A stretch of 64,000 nt of DNA from a virus: IMG/VR virus record IMGVR_UViG_3300042330_000433, positions 1 to 64,000 of that record; one strand, given 5' to 3'. A program made the translations under genes and the position numbers. Below the pieces are notes generated by a model. It was not told the origin of the DNA, searched no databases, and saw only the letters and a list, made by a program, of their open reading frames with translations. Below, in pieces: positions 1 to 6,870 of this stretch (its first letter is position 1; the number at the start of each line of letters is the position of its first letter).

Positions 1-27
1 CATAATATTATTAATTAGTTAAAATAA

Positions 28-60
28 TCAGTCAACCCAGCATTACCTGTAATTGACTGA
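28..60. repeat. inverted repeat at the window edge
   Basis: TCAGTCAA (28-35) and TTGACTGA (53-60) form a perfect 8-bp inverted repeat around a 17-nt loop. There is no T-run on either side, so it is not a typical terminator. The surrounding 1-295 holds no gene that I can support. Confidence 0.4.
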
Positions 61-295
61 CTAAAGTGTTGTTAAAGTTTGTTATGAGTTTTATATAATA
101 CACCTTCTGAAGACCAGCACATGTAATACATACTCCATACAGTTAATTTTATATCTTCTTAAACTATGACTAGGTCTGTAAATAAGGAAAACCATTTTAC
201 TATACAAAATGGCAAGGCGATTAATAAATAAAAATAAAGGCTGTTTATCCATCATGTATCCATTCACATGATATAACACTTTGTAGCACCTAAGT

Positions 296-541
296 TTATG
301 CACTTAATGCATATTTATCTTTGTCCATAACAGTTTTAAGCTGTTTTTGTAACAAATACATTTGATATTGTAATTGTTCTTCAGTTTGTGTTATTGTTAA
401 CACACCATTAGATATGCTTTTTAAATTACATATCTTTATAATACCACTCTTTAATACAATTTTATTTTCAATTGTACAATCATCAAATGATATTTCATTC
501 ATTGTATCTATATCACATAGATTAATTTCTTCTTTTAACAT
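296..541 (-). CDS. small hypothetical protein (81 aa)
   Basis: I do not recognise this protein. It is an ATG-started, mildly acidic 81-residue reading frame whose C-terminal half is rich in Gln and Leu and looks helical, perhaps a short coiled coil. It has no Cys cluster, signal peptide or membrane segment. It is the only credible gene in the first 1.3 kb and runs leftward like the next gene to its right, but the two are separated by a terminator and about 800 bases without a gene. It may be a small early protein. That it is a real gene is inferred from codon composition like its neighbours and from a clean ATG start. Confidence 0.5.
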   Translation of the reverse strand: MLKEEINLCDIDTMNEISFDDCTIENKIVLKSGIIKICNLKSISNGVLTITQTEEQLQYQMYLLQKQLKTVMDKDKYALSA

Positions 542-1330
542 AATGTTAGTTTTAGTCAGTTAGTATTATTGAGGACTCGCAGATTGGTATCTTACTTGTA
601 GAGATTTACTACCATTTAATTAAATTTTATATTAATGAAGATTCATATAATTACCAGTTATATTTCGTGTAGTCTAATACACATATTCTTCAAATTAGCT
701 TGGATTCTCACACCAATAGACAACATAACAGAGAGATTATTTGTTATGTAATTACATATCACGAATCATGTGAAATAGTATAAAGTTATGTAACTTCTAC
801 AACATATTAGGTTGTTTGAAACTGTATGGTTTTATAGTCTGCACTAACTTACAATTACACTTTAACAGAGTGTTTAGTATCTACATTTGCAAAATATTGC
901 TATTATCTGTTAAATAATTGTAGAAATTGTATAGTAGCCCCACATACTTGTCAAGGTTTACTAACCTTAAAGAATGAATAAAAATGCTATTAATATCATT
1001 TGATAATGATGAATGAATGAATGATGATGTGTGTGAATATGTTTGAGTTGGTATAAGCTCACATTTACACTATTAAAATACACAGACAATACGATAAGTT
1101 AATAAAAACAATAGTATAACTCTCTCACAATCAACAATTTAAATCATTTACCAAATGATATTATAAAATAAACTCCAATTAAGTGTATTACCACTCCACA
1201 ATAATTTGTGTTGTATCGAATTAAAGTTTATTAACTAAAAGGTATATTTATACTTTTTTTATATATAGATACGAAATGATCTACCGAGATGTAGACATAT
1301 TGACTACACGCAAAGTAGTCCGCAATAAAT
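542..1330. other. gene-free stretch with short inverted repeats and a GAATGAAT-type run
   Basis: No reading frame of useful length lies here on either strand. What can be seen: an 8-bp inverted repeat ACATAACA/TGTTATGT near 723-752; a 6-bp hairpin AAGGTT-TACT-AACCTT near 955-972; a short tandem run built on GAATGAAT/GATGATG near 1006-1030, next to two ATCATTTG-like half-sites (about 996 and 1143, the second forming the hairpin ATCATTT-acc-AAATGAT); and a hairpin followed by seven T near 1238-1262. No promoter with the spacing used elsewhere in this window was found. The stretch could be an origin, a regulatory region or untranslated RNA. The sequence alone does not decide. Confidence 0.4.
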
Positions 1331-1359
1331 TAAAAAGAAAGGACACCGAAGTGTCCTTT
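1331..1359 (-). terminator. rho-independent terminator with UUCG loop
   Basis: Read leftward, a 9-bp stem AAAGGACAC/GTGTCCTTT closes on a C(UUCG)G tetraloop and is followed by CTTTTTAA. It lies 8 nt beyond the stop of the 148-residue gene and ends its transcript. Confidence 0.85.
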
Positions 1360-1367
1360 AGTTAGGT

Positions 1368-1814
1368 TTAAGCACCAATTTTAGGTTGAGTTTCTTCTTT
1401 TTCCTCAACAGCAGGTTTAGCTGAAGCAACAGTTGGAACTACATATTGTCTATGTAAATCTGCATGTTTATCAGCAGGACATAATCTTACTTGGCTGTAA
1501 CGACCTAATGGTTCTTCAGTAGTTGGATTAATGTCTTCTTCTTGACCCTCATAGAATGGAGTTTCAGAGAAAGCTCTGTAAGGCTTAATTTGACCTTTGT
1601 TGATGGCTTTGATTACAGCGTCTTGTTGTTTTAATACAACAGCCTCATCAGAACCTTTCAACCACACCATTGATTTCTCAACTTGTGTGAATAGTGTGTT
1701 CATGTTAAGCACTTCATCAGTAACTTCAACACAAACAGAAGTGATAGTTCTACCGTCTTCTAAGTCTTTAGACCATACTGATTGGTCGTCTTTAACGAAT
1801 TTAATTGCATTCAT
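1368..1814 (-). CDS. hypothetical protein with acidic C-terminal tail (148 aa)
   Basis: The function is not recognised. The first 125 residues look like a compact alpha/beta domain. The end is a low-complexity stretch rich in Ala, Pro, Glu and Lys (about 126-148). A globular body with a flexible acidic tail is also the layout of phage single-stranded DNA-binding proteins, but I see no OB-fold motif that would prove it. Its base composition is less AT-rich than its neighbours and its codons look optimised, which suggests high expression. It has its own strong terminator and stands alone, facing away from the late promoters at 2007 and 2101. A long hairpin (1881-1923) lies in the interval upstream. 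Confidence 0.75.
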   Translation of the reverse strand: MNAIKFVKDDQSVWSKDLEDGRTITSVCVEVTDEVLNMNTLFTQVEKSMVWLKGSDEAVVLKQQDAVIKAINKGQIKPYRAFSETPFYEGQEEDINPTTEEPLGRYSQVRLCPADKHADLHRQYVVPTVASAKPAVEEKEETQPKIGA

Positions 1815-1880
1815 GGCGTCTTGTGGTATTATGTGTTAGTCTGACATTATTTAAGACAGTACTAACACGATTAGTAATAT

Positions 1881-1923
1881 ATTTTGGCATATCCGTAACA
1901 ACAGTACGGGTATAACCCAAAAT
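1881..1923. repeat. long imperfect hairpin in the divergent intergenic region
   Basis: ATTTTGG (1881-1887) pairs with CCAAAAT (1917-1923), and ATATCCGTA (1889-1897) pairs with TACGGGTAT (1905-1913, one G-T wobble). Together they give about 16 bp with a small internal bulge and a 7-nt loop. It sits between the leftward 148-residue gene and the rightward promoter at 2007. It could be a structured leader of the leftward transcript or an operator. Confidence 0.5.
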
Positions 1924-2006
1924 TTTGTTGAAGTCGGGGTATGATGTTGGCTTAGTCCGCATTTACATTAATAAAAAACATTTTCAAAAAAATTTTAAAA
2001 AAAAAA

Positions 2007-2038
2007 TTTGGAATTGTCAATTATTTGTTGTATCTTTG
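2007..2038 (+). promoter_or_regulatory. Bacteroidota-type promoter (first of tandem pair)
   Basis: TTTGG (2007-2011), 19 nt, TATCTTTG (2031-2038). This matches the -33/-7 pattern of Bacteroidota housekeeping promoters. Start of transcription would be near 2045, upstream of the second promoter and of the conserved element at 2056. Confidence 0.7.
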
Positions 2039-2055
2039 TAATATTAATAACGAAA

Positions 2056-2072
2056 TAGCTATTAGTAAATAA
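2056..2072 (+). promoter_or_regulatory. conserved upstream element, copy 1
   Basis: TAGCTATTAGTAAATAA lies exactly 28 nt before the TTTGG box of the promoter at 2101. The same 17-mer, with one T/C difference, is found at 10567 and 13076 at exactly the same distance from the promoter. It is the likely binding site of a transcription activator centred near -75. Confidence 0.75.
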
Positions 2073-2100
2073 GAATTTTTTAAAAATAATTGCAAAAACA

Positions 2101-2132
2101 TTTGGAATTTACAAATAAATGTTGTATATTTG
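2101..2132 (+). promoter_or_regulatory. late-class promoter of the noncoding RNA
   Basis: TTTGG (2101-2105), 19 nt, TATATTTG (2125-2132). The conserved element lies 28 nt upstream. Transcription should start near 2139-2141 and runs into a 260-nt stretch without an ORF. Confidence 0.8.
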
Positions 2133-2139
2133 CACTTAT

Positions 2140-2404
2140 TAAAATAAACAGCAACTAGTTTAGGATGCAGTTGCCTTAATTAACAGTGGACACGGCACTG
2201 ACGTATAGTTTTAAGGGGATGGGTTTTGCGAGGTATGACAACTTCTGTAACACTGGCTAGCCAAGAGGACATGATTTAACAAAATCGTGGAAACCTCGTT
2301 GTATCTATTAATTAAATAATTATATAAACTATAATATACGTTATAGTTATAGGAAACTTATATACTTTACCCACTATTTCTTATGATTTAGTGGGTTTTT
2401 TTTT
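2140..2404 (+). ncRNA. structured noncoding RNA of about 265 nt
   Basis: The stretch has its own late-class promoter and a strong terminator, and no ORF of note. At least five helices can be drawn: GCAACT/AGTTGC (2151-2156 with 2169-2174), CAGTG/CACTG (2184-2188 with 2196-2200), CGAGGT/ACCTCG (2229-2234 with 2293-2298), the nested CATGATTT/AAATCGTG (2270-2277 with 2282-2289) on an AACA loop, and AACTATAA/TTATAGTT (2327-2334 with 2341-2348). The terminator follows. The third helix encloses the fourth, so the RNA has a closed domain rather than a row of unrelated hairpins. A competing pairing ACAAC/GTTGT is possible in the same domain. I do not recognise it as tRNA, tmRNA, 6S RNA or a group I intron. 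Its role is unknown. The promoter class suggests it is made together with the portal and capsid genes. Confidence 0.7.
2369..2404 (+). terminator. rho-independent terminator of the noncoding RNA
   Basis: ACCCACTA (2369-2376) pairs with TAGTGGGT (2389-2396), followed by nine T residues. Confidence 0.9.
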
Positions 2405-2454
2405 GTGTCTAATAATTTATTTTAGGATATTTGTGAAAATAATTGGTAAAAAAC

Positions 2455-2485
2455 TTGTATAATTAAAATATATTTTGTATATTTG
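2455..2485 (+). promoter_or_regulatory. promoter of the endonuclease VII-like gene
   Basis: CTTG (TTG at 2455-2457), 20 nt, TATATTTG (2478-2485), 15 nt before the ATG at 2501. There is no conserved upstream element. Confidence 0.6.
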
Positions 2486-2500
2486 TAAAAAATTATTGAT

Positions 2501-2866
2501 ATGAGAATTTGTAGTTGTTGTAAACAAGAAAAAGAAACAAGTTATTTTAATAAACGTAAAAATGGTTATTATGCTTCTGTATGTACACCATGTTCTGTTG
2601 AAAATTATAGAGAAAAACATTTAATGTCTAAATATGGAATAACATTAGATTATTATGATAAATTATTAGAAAAACAAAATTATTGTTGTGAGATATGTAA
2701 ACATCCAAATAAATCAAAAAGAAGATTATCTGTAGACCATTGTCATATTACAGGAAATGTTAGAGGTTTATTATGTGACACTTGTAATACAGCATTAGGA
2801 AAATTTAGAGATAGTGTTGACTTATTAAATGAAGCTATAAAATATTTAAAAAAATATGAAAAATAA
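2501..2866 (+). CDS. recombination endonuclease VII-like HNH nuclease
   Basis: A 121-residue protein of the phage endonuclease VII family, whose T4 member (gp49) cuts Holliday junctions and branched DNA before packaging. A zinc-binding CxxC pair is split between residues 4-7 and 28-31. A second site is formed by C62/C63-C66 and C92-C95, around the catalytic core V-D-H-C-H (D79, H80, H82), followed by the typical G-x-V-R-G-L-L-C-x-x-C-N stretch (85-96). It has its own promoter and lies between two regulatory regions. It could be a resolvase serving the phage, or a mobile HNH gene like the other nuclease genes here. The N-terminal zinc knuckle is common to both. Confidence 0.85.
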   Translation: MRICSCCKQEKETSYFNKRKNGYYASVCTPCSVENYREKHLMSKYGITLDYYDKLLEKQNYCCEICKHPNKSKRRLSVDHCHITGNVRGLLCDTCNTALGKFRDSVDLLNEAIKYLKKYEK

Positions 2867-2877
2867 ATCACTTTTTA

Positions 2878-2909
2878 TTAGGATATATCAAAAATATGTT
2901 GTATCTTTG
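2878..2909 (+). promoter_or_regulatory. promoter of the small-gene/GroEL/TerL operon
   Basis: TTAGG (2878-2882), 19 nt, TATCTTTG (2902-2909). It uses a TTAGGATAT-type -33 box, like the promoter at 26409, and lacks the conserved upstream element. It is the only promoter seen before the run of genes 2933-10564. Confidence 0.7.
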
Positions 2910-2932
2910 TATAAGATTTAAAATTAGAAGTT

Positions 2933-3124
2933 ATGACATACCAAGAATGGTTCAAACAAATACAATGGTTAAAAGATAAAATAATATTACCTAATAACCA
3001 AACAATATCTAAATCAGATTATATAACTAAAGATGGTTTTGATATAAATAGATTTAACACAATGTTGTTTAAAACATATAATATGTTATACCCAGTTAAA
3101 GATGGAAGAAGATATAAGAAGTAA
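2933..3124 (+). CDS. small hypothetical protein (63 aa)
   Basis: Not recognised. A 63-residue protein with a Trp-rich N-terminal helix (YQEWFKQIQWL) and a basic end (GRRYKK). It is the first gene of a long operon of small overlapping genes and starts about 17 nt after the expected transcription start at 2916. A nested reading frame begins at 3102 within its last codons. Confidence 0.65.
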   Translation: MTYQEWFKQIQWLKDKIILPNNQTISKSDYITKDGFDINRFNTMLFKTYNMLYPVKDGRRYKK

Positions 3125-3215
3125 TTTATTTACTAAATTACAAAATGGAAAAATAGATTTATATACATTAATACAGATATTAACAAATGATAGAATATAT
3201 ACACGAAAAGATTAG
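3102..3215 (+). CDS. very small overlapping ORF (37 aa)
   Basis: ATG at 3102, stop TAG at 3213. The 37-residue product starts MEEDIRSNLF and looks like a single amphipathic helix. It bridges the only non-coding gap (3125-3186) in this operon and overlaps both neighbours, as many genes here do. No homologue is recognised, and it could be chance. Confidence 0.35.
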   Translation: MEEDIRSNLFTKLQNGKIDLYTLIQILTNDRIYTRKD

Positions 3216-3453
3216 ACAAGATTTAATTGTCAACCAAAAAGATTTATTTAACATGCGTCATTACTATACACATAAACATAGAAGTAATGATAGATTATTA
3301 GATGTTAATGTAGGGTTATTTAGAAATGACCAACAAGTATTAACAGCTCAAATATATGTAGCTGATAAGAATACTAAAATAAGAGAACAATTATTTTTAG
3401 ATGAAAACTTTAATATGATTGATAGTAATATAATAATTAAAAGATTAAACTAA
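3187..3453 (+). CDS. small hypothetical protein (88 aa)
   Basis: Not recognised. 88 residues, with a helical N-terminus followed by a stretch likely to be beta strands (LDVNVGLF, LTAQIYVAD). No membrane segment or Cys pair. Its stop overlaps the ATG of the next gene by one base (TAATG), which points to translational coupling in the operon. Confidence 0.65.
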   Translation: MIEYIHEKIRQDLIVNQKDLFNMRHYYTHKHRSNDRLLDVNVGLFRNDQQVLTAQIYVADKNTKIREQLFLDENFNMIDSNIIIKRLN

Positions 3454-3755
3454 TGAAAGATTATTTTTTATATAAAAAACAAACCCATAGTATTAATACC
3501 TTAAATGGTATTTTAAATGAAAGCAACTTAGAGTTTGCTAAAAAAACAATGTTATTTGATGTAATTAGAGATTACACAGAACTTGTTAAAACTAAACAAC
3601 ATTATCCACATAATGATATCTCTGATGTAGATATGACAATTGATTGTGTTATAATGACTAGAGATAATTATAATAAGATGATTAAACTTATTCCTGAATT
3701 ACCAGAAGAAAATAAAATTAATGAATTATTAAACTTTCCTAAATTAGACGTATAA
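3453..3755 (+). CDS. small hypothetical protein (100 aa)
   Basis: Not recognised. 100 residues, mostly helical, with no obvious motif. It is joined to both neighbours by TAATG overlaps, so it is surely part of the same translated operon. Confidence 0.65.
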   Translation: MKDYFLYKKQTHSINTLNGILNESNLEFAKKTMLFDVIRDYTELVKTKQHYPHNDISDVDMTIDCVIMTRDNYNKMIKLIPELPEENKINELLNFPKLDV

Positions 3756-4018
3756 TGAGTACATATAAAAAGAATGGTAAAAGGCAACTAGTTGTTAATA
3801 ATAAAAAACAAACTAAGTTACATGTTAAGAAGTTTTATGGTATATTAGCTCAAATGGAAACTATATCTAAAGAGTTAGATCAAACTATAGAATATACAGA
3901 AGATAATATTAATGATTACGTAAAACCTATCTTAGGTAGAGATTTAGACTCTATGGAAAAGTTTTTAGTATTAGGTAAATTACATCATGGAAAAGAAGCC
4001 ACAGATCAACCTTCATAA
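3755..4018 (+). CDS. small basic hypothetical protein (87 aa)
   Basis: Not recognised. A strongly basic N-terminus (about 1-28, many Lys and Arg) precedes a helical region. The basic end suggests nucleic-acid binding, but no motif proves it. The 3' end overlaps the next gene by 32 nt. Confidence 0.65.
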   Translation: MSTYKKNGKRQLVVNNKKQTKLHVKKFYGILAQMETISKELDQTIEYTEDNINDYVKPILGRDLDSMEKFLVLGKLHHGKEATDQPS

Positions 4019-4277
4019 TATTAAATCTTTTTTAGAAGGAAACGGGCAAAGAGTTTTAGAAGAATTAAAGTTACAACCTAAACATATACAAGAACAAATA
4101 GCATATCGTAGATTACTATGTAAAAATGATTGTGCTGTTCAAAACAAATGTATAAAATGTGGATGTGACTTTAAAGGTAAAACTTCAGTACAACAATCTT
4201 GTAATCCTGAAAGATTTCCTGATTTAATGAGTAAAATAGAATGGGATAAATATAAAGACACAAATGGAATTAATTAA
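3987..4277 (+). CDS. putative zinc-binding small protein (96 aa)
   Basis: 96 residues. The middle holds five cysteines (LLCKNDCAVQNKCIKCGC, about 44-61) and one more near residue 72 before a conserved-looking C-terminus (PERFPDLM). The spacing fits a zinc knuckle or treble-clef-like fold. Small Cys-rich proteins of this form are widespread in Bacteroidota phages next to packaging genes, but I know no assigned function. Confidence 0.7.
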   Translation: MEKKPQINLHNIKSFLEGNGQRVLEELKLQPKHIQEQIAYRRLLCKNDCAVQNKCIKCGCDFKGKTSVQQSCNPERFPDLMSKIEWDKYKDTNGIN

Positions 4278-4470
4278 CACATATGTTATAGAAAATAAAC
4301 CTCTTAAAGAGTTACTTGATAATATTGATAAAATAAGTTCTAATATAGAAGTATTTAAAGAAAAACATAAAGGATATAATTATGACATAAAAATTATAAA
4401 TAATGCACAGGATAGTGACTATTTTGATGCTGAAATAAATATAATGTATGAAAAGCAAGAAAACGCTTAG
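4264..4470 (+). CDS. small hypothetical protein (68 aa)
   Basis: Not recognised. A 68-residue acidic protein with a helical N-terminal half. It overlaps the gene before it by 14 nt and the gene after it by 23 nt. Confidence 0.6.
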   Translation: MELINTYVIENKPLKELLDNIDKISSNIEVFKEKHKGYNYDIKIINNAQDSDYFDAEINIMYEKQENA

Positions 4471-4759
4471 AAACTATACAGAGCTTCTTAAGCATATGAA
4501 ATATTATAATAATCTAGCACCATTCCCTGTGTATGATACAGATTATGTAAATGATGTAGAAAATAAAATTAAAGAAATAATGAATGATAAACTAAAAGAA
4601 TACGATGAAGAGCCAGTGTGGGCATGTAGATTTTGTAAAAAATTACACATTGAATCAGATGAAGTAGGTAATGATGTTTGTATGATATGTGGATCTATTA
4701 ATGAACTACAAGAATATAAAACAATTTTTGAATGGCAAAAAAATAAAAATAATGACTAA
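4448..4759 (+). CDS. small zinc-ribbon protein (103 aa)
   Basis: 103 residues. A helical N-terminal half is followed by a zinc ribbon: CRFC (about 60-63) and CMIC (about 78-81), with about 14 residues between the pairs. Zinc ribbons of this kind bind nucleic acid or protein. No closer assignment is possible. Confidence 0.65.
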   Translation: MKSKKTLRNYTELLKHMKYYNNLAPFPVYDTDYVNDVENKIKEIMNDKLKEYDEEPVWACRFCKKLHIESDEVGNDVCMICGSINELQEYKTIFEWQKNKNND

Positions 4760-5147
4760 TAATAAAGTTGCTAATATTAATGTTAAACTTAAAACTTTAT
4801 TTTTTAAATGGTTAGAACTATTAAAGCCTTGGCATTCATTAAATAATCAACAACAACAAGTATTAGCTCTTTTATTGTATTATCATTATTTATATAAAAA
4901 AGATACAACTAATAATAAAATACTTTGGAAAATTGTATTTGATTATGATACAAGATTAAAAATTGTAGAAGATGAAGTTTTTGAAAAAGGTATGACTACA
5001 AATACTCTAAATAATATATTTACTATATTAAGAAAGAAAGGTGTTATTATAGATAACCAAGTAGCTAGTGTTTATATTCCTGAACTTGAAATAAACAGTA
5101 AAAACTTTAAAGTATTATTCAATTTTAATATAGTTGATAATGAGTAA
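4752..5147 (+). CDS. conserved phage protein, possible winged-helix (131 aa)
   Basis: I place the start at the ATG at 4752, inside an ATGACTAA overlap with the previous stop, rather than at an in-frame ATG 63 nt upstream that would overlap the zinc-ribbon gene deeply. The 131-residue protein has an aromatic N-terminal helix (LFFKWLELLKPWHSL), a Leu/Tyr-rich helix, and then a segment (FEKGMTTNTLNNIFTILRKKGVI, about 77-99) that resembles a recognition helix plus wing. I recall similar proteins in Bacteroidota phages upstream of the terminase, of unknown function. The DNA-binding role is inference. Confidence 0.65.
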   Translation: MTNNKVANINVKLKTLFFKWLELLKPWHSLNNQQQQVLALLLYYHYLYKKDTTNNKILWKIVFDYDTRLKIVEDEVFEKGMTTNTLNNIFTILRKKGVIIDNQVASVYIPELEINSKNFKVLFNFNIVDNE

Positions 5148-5424
5148 ACCAGATGATGATAAAGTTAAAGCACTTATACATAGTATAGGTTTAAAACATA
5201 ATTTACAAGATGATGTTATTAAAAAGATAATAGGATCACCTTATAAGTTTACAAGAGATAAAATGGTTGAGTTATCAATTAATGATGACATGACAGAAGA
5301 AGAATATAATAAATTAAAAACAAACTTCATATATCTTTATATAGGAAAGTTATATACTACCTACGATATATGTACTAAATTTTATAAAATAAGAAAAGAA
5401 AGATGGAAGAAAGAAGAAATTTAA
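5140..5424 (+). CDS. small hypothetical protein (94 aa)
   Basis: Start taken at ATG 5140 (ATGAGTAA overlap with the previous stop) rather than at the TTG two codons earlier. A 94-residue helical, charged protein with a Tyr-rich stretch near residues 67-82 and a very basic tail (KIRKERWKKEE). Not recognised. It lies just before the GroES-like gene and overlaps it by 22 nt. Confidence 0.65.
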   Translation: MSKPDDDKVKALIHSIGLKHNLQDDVIKKIIGSPYKFTRDKMVELSINDDMTEEEYNKLKTNFIYLYIGKLYTTYDICTKFYKIRKERWKKEEI

Positions 5425-5762
5425 ATCAAGATGACGTATTAGACTTAATGCTAAATTTTCCTTTAGAACCAATGTTTAATGGTATTTATATTACAACAAA
5501 TAGAATTGAAGAAGAAGGATTAGAACTAAGTGATTCAGTATTATCAGATGTTCAATATGTAGTAGCTGCAGGTCCTACATCACAAGTCCCAGCAGGACAA
5601 AAAGTATTAATTGATATTGAAAAATTAATGGTTAATTCAAAAGCTGAACAAACTAATGCTTATGAGGCAGTTAAAGAAGTTAAAATTGATTTAATTGAAC
5701 TTAGTAATAATATGTTTGCTCTTGTAACAGATAGAGTAGTTAAAGCTAAAGATAACAGATAA
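5403..5762 (+). CDS. GroES-like co-chaperonin
   Basis: 119 residues, close to the size of GroES (97) and T4 gp31 (111). The layout matches the GroES beta-barrel: an opening PLEPMFNGIYITTNRIEEEG (compare the GroES start RPLHDRVVVKR), a mobile-loop region after residue 40, then VVAAGP and V-P-A-G-Q-K-V-L-I-D (about 51-68), which corresponds to VLAVG...VKVGDIVIF in GroES, and a final strand. Sequence identity is low, so the call rests on pattern and context: a GroEL gene follows two genes downstream in the same operon. Together they would form a folding chamber fitted to a phage protein, probably the capsid protein. Confidence 0.65.
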   Translation: MEERRNLNQDDVLDLMLNFPLEPMFNGIYITTNRIEEEGLELSDSVLSDVQYVVAAGPTSQVPAGQKVLIDIEKLMVNSKAEQTNAYEAVKEVKIDLIELSNNMFALVTDRVVKAKDNR

Positions 5763-6328
5763 TGAAATTATTTGAGATGAAAGACTTCTCGCTATTTGTA
5801 ACAGAAGAAGCGTGGGGTCTTTTGCCTTTCAAGGCAATATTAAAACGAGATAAAAGTAGAACTAAAGAAACGGCATTTAAAGAAATGTTATTTATTTATT
5901 ACTTTACAGATATCAGATCTGATTATGTTTATTTAGTAAACGATGCTGAAAGGACTAAAGAAATTATTAAAGATATTGGTTTACCATCAGATTGGAAAAT
6001 AGACCAAGTAATGAAAGATGCTATTGCTTTTTATAACTCAAGATCATTAAGTCCTATTGCTAAGTTATATAAATCATCTTTAAAAGCTGCTGATGATATA
6101 TCTAAGTATTTAGAAATGACAGATGTTTTATTAGCTGAAAGAACAGATAAAGGTGCTACAGTAACTACATTAGCTGTTATTACAGGATCACTTAAATCAG
6201 TTCCTATTATTATGAAAGATTTAAAAGCTGCTTATAAAGAAGTATTAGCTGAACAAAAAGAATTAGAAGGAAGAACTAAAGGAAGTAGAACAATGTCACT
6301 TTTTGAAGATGGTTTAGGAGAACTATAA
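5762..6328 (+). CDS. conserved phage protein of unknown function (188 aa)
   Basis: 188 residues, alpha-helical. The N-terminus (MKLFEMKDFSLFVTEEAWGL) and the segment FIYYFTDIRSDY are of a type I recall from several Bacteroidota phages upstream of packaging genes, without known function. The second half contains a helix-rich stretch ending in a basic KGSRTM and an acidic tail. Coupled to the GroES-like gene and to the following GIY-YIG gene by TAATG overlaps. The GIY-YIG gene probably entered between this gene and groEL. Confidence 0.7.
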   Translation: MKLFEMKDFSLFVTEEAWGLLPFKAILKRDKSRTKETAFKEMLFIYYFTDIRSDYVYLVNDAERTKEIIKDIGLPSDWKIDQVMKDAIAFYNSRSLSPIAKLYKSSLKAADDISKYLEMTDVLLAERTDKGATVTTLAVITGSLKSVPIIMKDLKAAYKEVLAEQKELEGRTKGSRTMSLFEDGLGEL

Positions 6329-6870
6329 TGAGGAAAACTAATAATAAATGTGTTTATTTACATAAACGATTAGATAATAATATTATATTTTATGTAGGTA
6401 TGGGTACATTAAAAAGACCTTATAAAACTACAGGTAGAAATATATATTGGAAAAGAATAGTTAGCAAAGTAGGATATTATATTGAAATAATAAAGGAAAA
6501 TTTATCTTGGTCTGAAGCATGTAAATTAGAATGTGATTTAATAAATAAATATCGTTCTGATAATCTGTGTAATATGACCGATGGTGGTGATGGATCAAAA
6601 GGAACTTCACCATCTAAAGAAACAAGATTAAAAATTAGTGAATTTCATAAAAATAAATCAAAATCTAATGAAGCTAAATTAAAAATGTCAAAAGCTAAAA
6701 AAGGATTATATTTATTAGAAAATAATCCTAATTCTAAAAAAGTAATAAACATTAATACAAATATAATTTTTAATACATTAAAAGAAGCCTCTATTTATGA
6801 AAATATGAATTATGGTACTTTTAAGTGGGCAATTAAAAATAAAATAAATTTTAATTACAAATACATATAA
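6328..6870 (+). CDS. GIY-YIG homing-type endonuclease 1
   Basis: 180 residues. The catalytic GIY-YIG domain is at the N-terminus in variant form: VYLH (9-12) and FYVG (21-24), then a Trp-Lys-Arg stretch and the glutamate-containing segment SWSEACKLECDLINKY. The MTDGGDG turn that usually ends the domain follows. The rest holds NUMOD-type DNA-binding repeats (SKETRLKISEFHKNK, EAKLKMSKAKKG) and a NUMOD1-like end (KVININTNIIFNTLKEAS). It cuts DNA to promote its own spread and has no role in the particle. Its ends reproduce the TATAATG junctions of its neighbours, so translation of groEL downstream is kept. Confidence 0.88.
   Translation: MRKTNNKCVYLHKRLDNNIIFYVGMGTLKRPYKTTGRNIYWKRIVSKVGYYIEIIKENLSWSEACKLECDLINKYRSDNLCNMTDGGDGSKGTSPSKETRLKISEFHKNKSKSNEAKLKMSKAKKGLYLLENNPNSKKVININTNIIFNTLKEASIYENMNYGTFKWAIKNKINFNYKYI

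Noticed and set aside
91-303. 70-residue leftward reading frame overlapping the 81-residue gene
   Set aside because: It starts with GTG and has a Tyr/Arg/Leu-rich composition typical of chance frames in AT-rich DNA. No leader or motif supports it.
1006-1030. GAATGAAT/GATGATG run as a CRISPR or iteron array
   Set aside because: The units are only 3-4 bases long and too few, with no spacers. It is kept only as a note on the gene-free stretch.
4689-4751. Upstream ATG for the 131-residue protein
   Set aside because: It would overlap the zinc-ribbon gene by 71 nt. ATG 4752 gives the short stop-start overlap seen throughout the operon.
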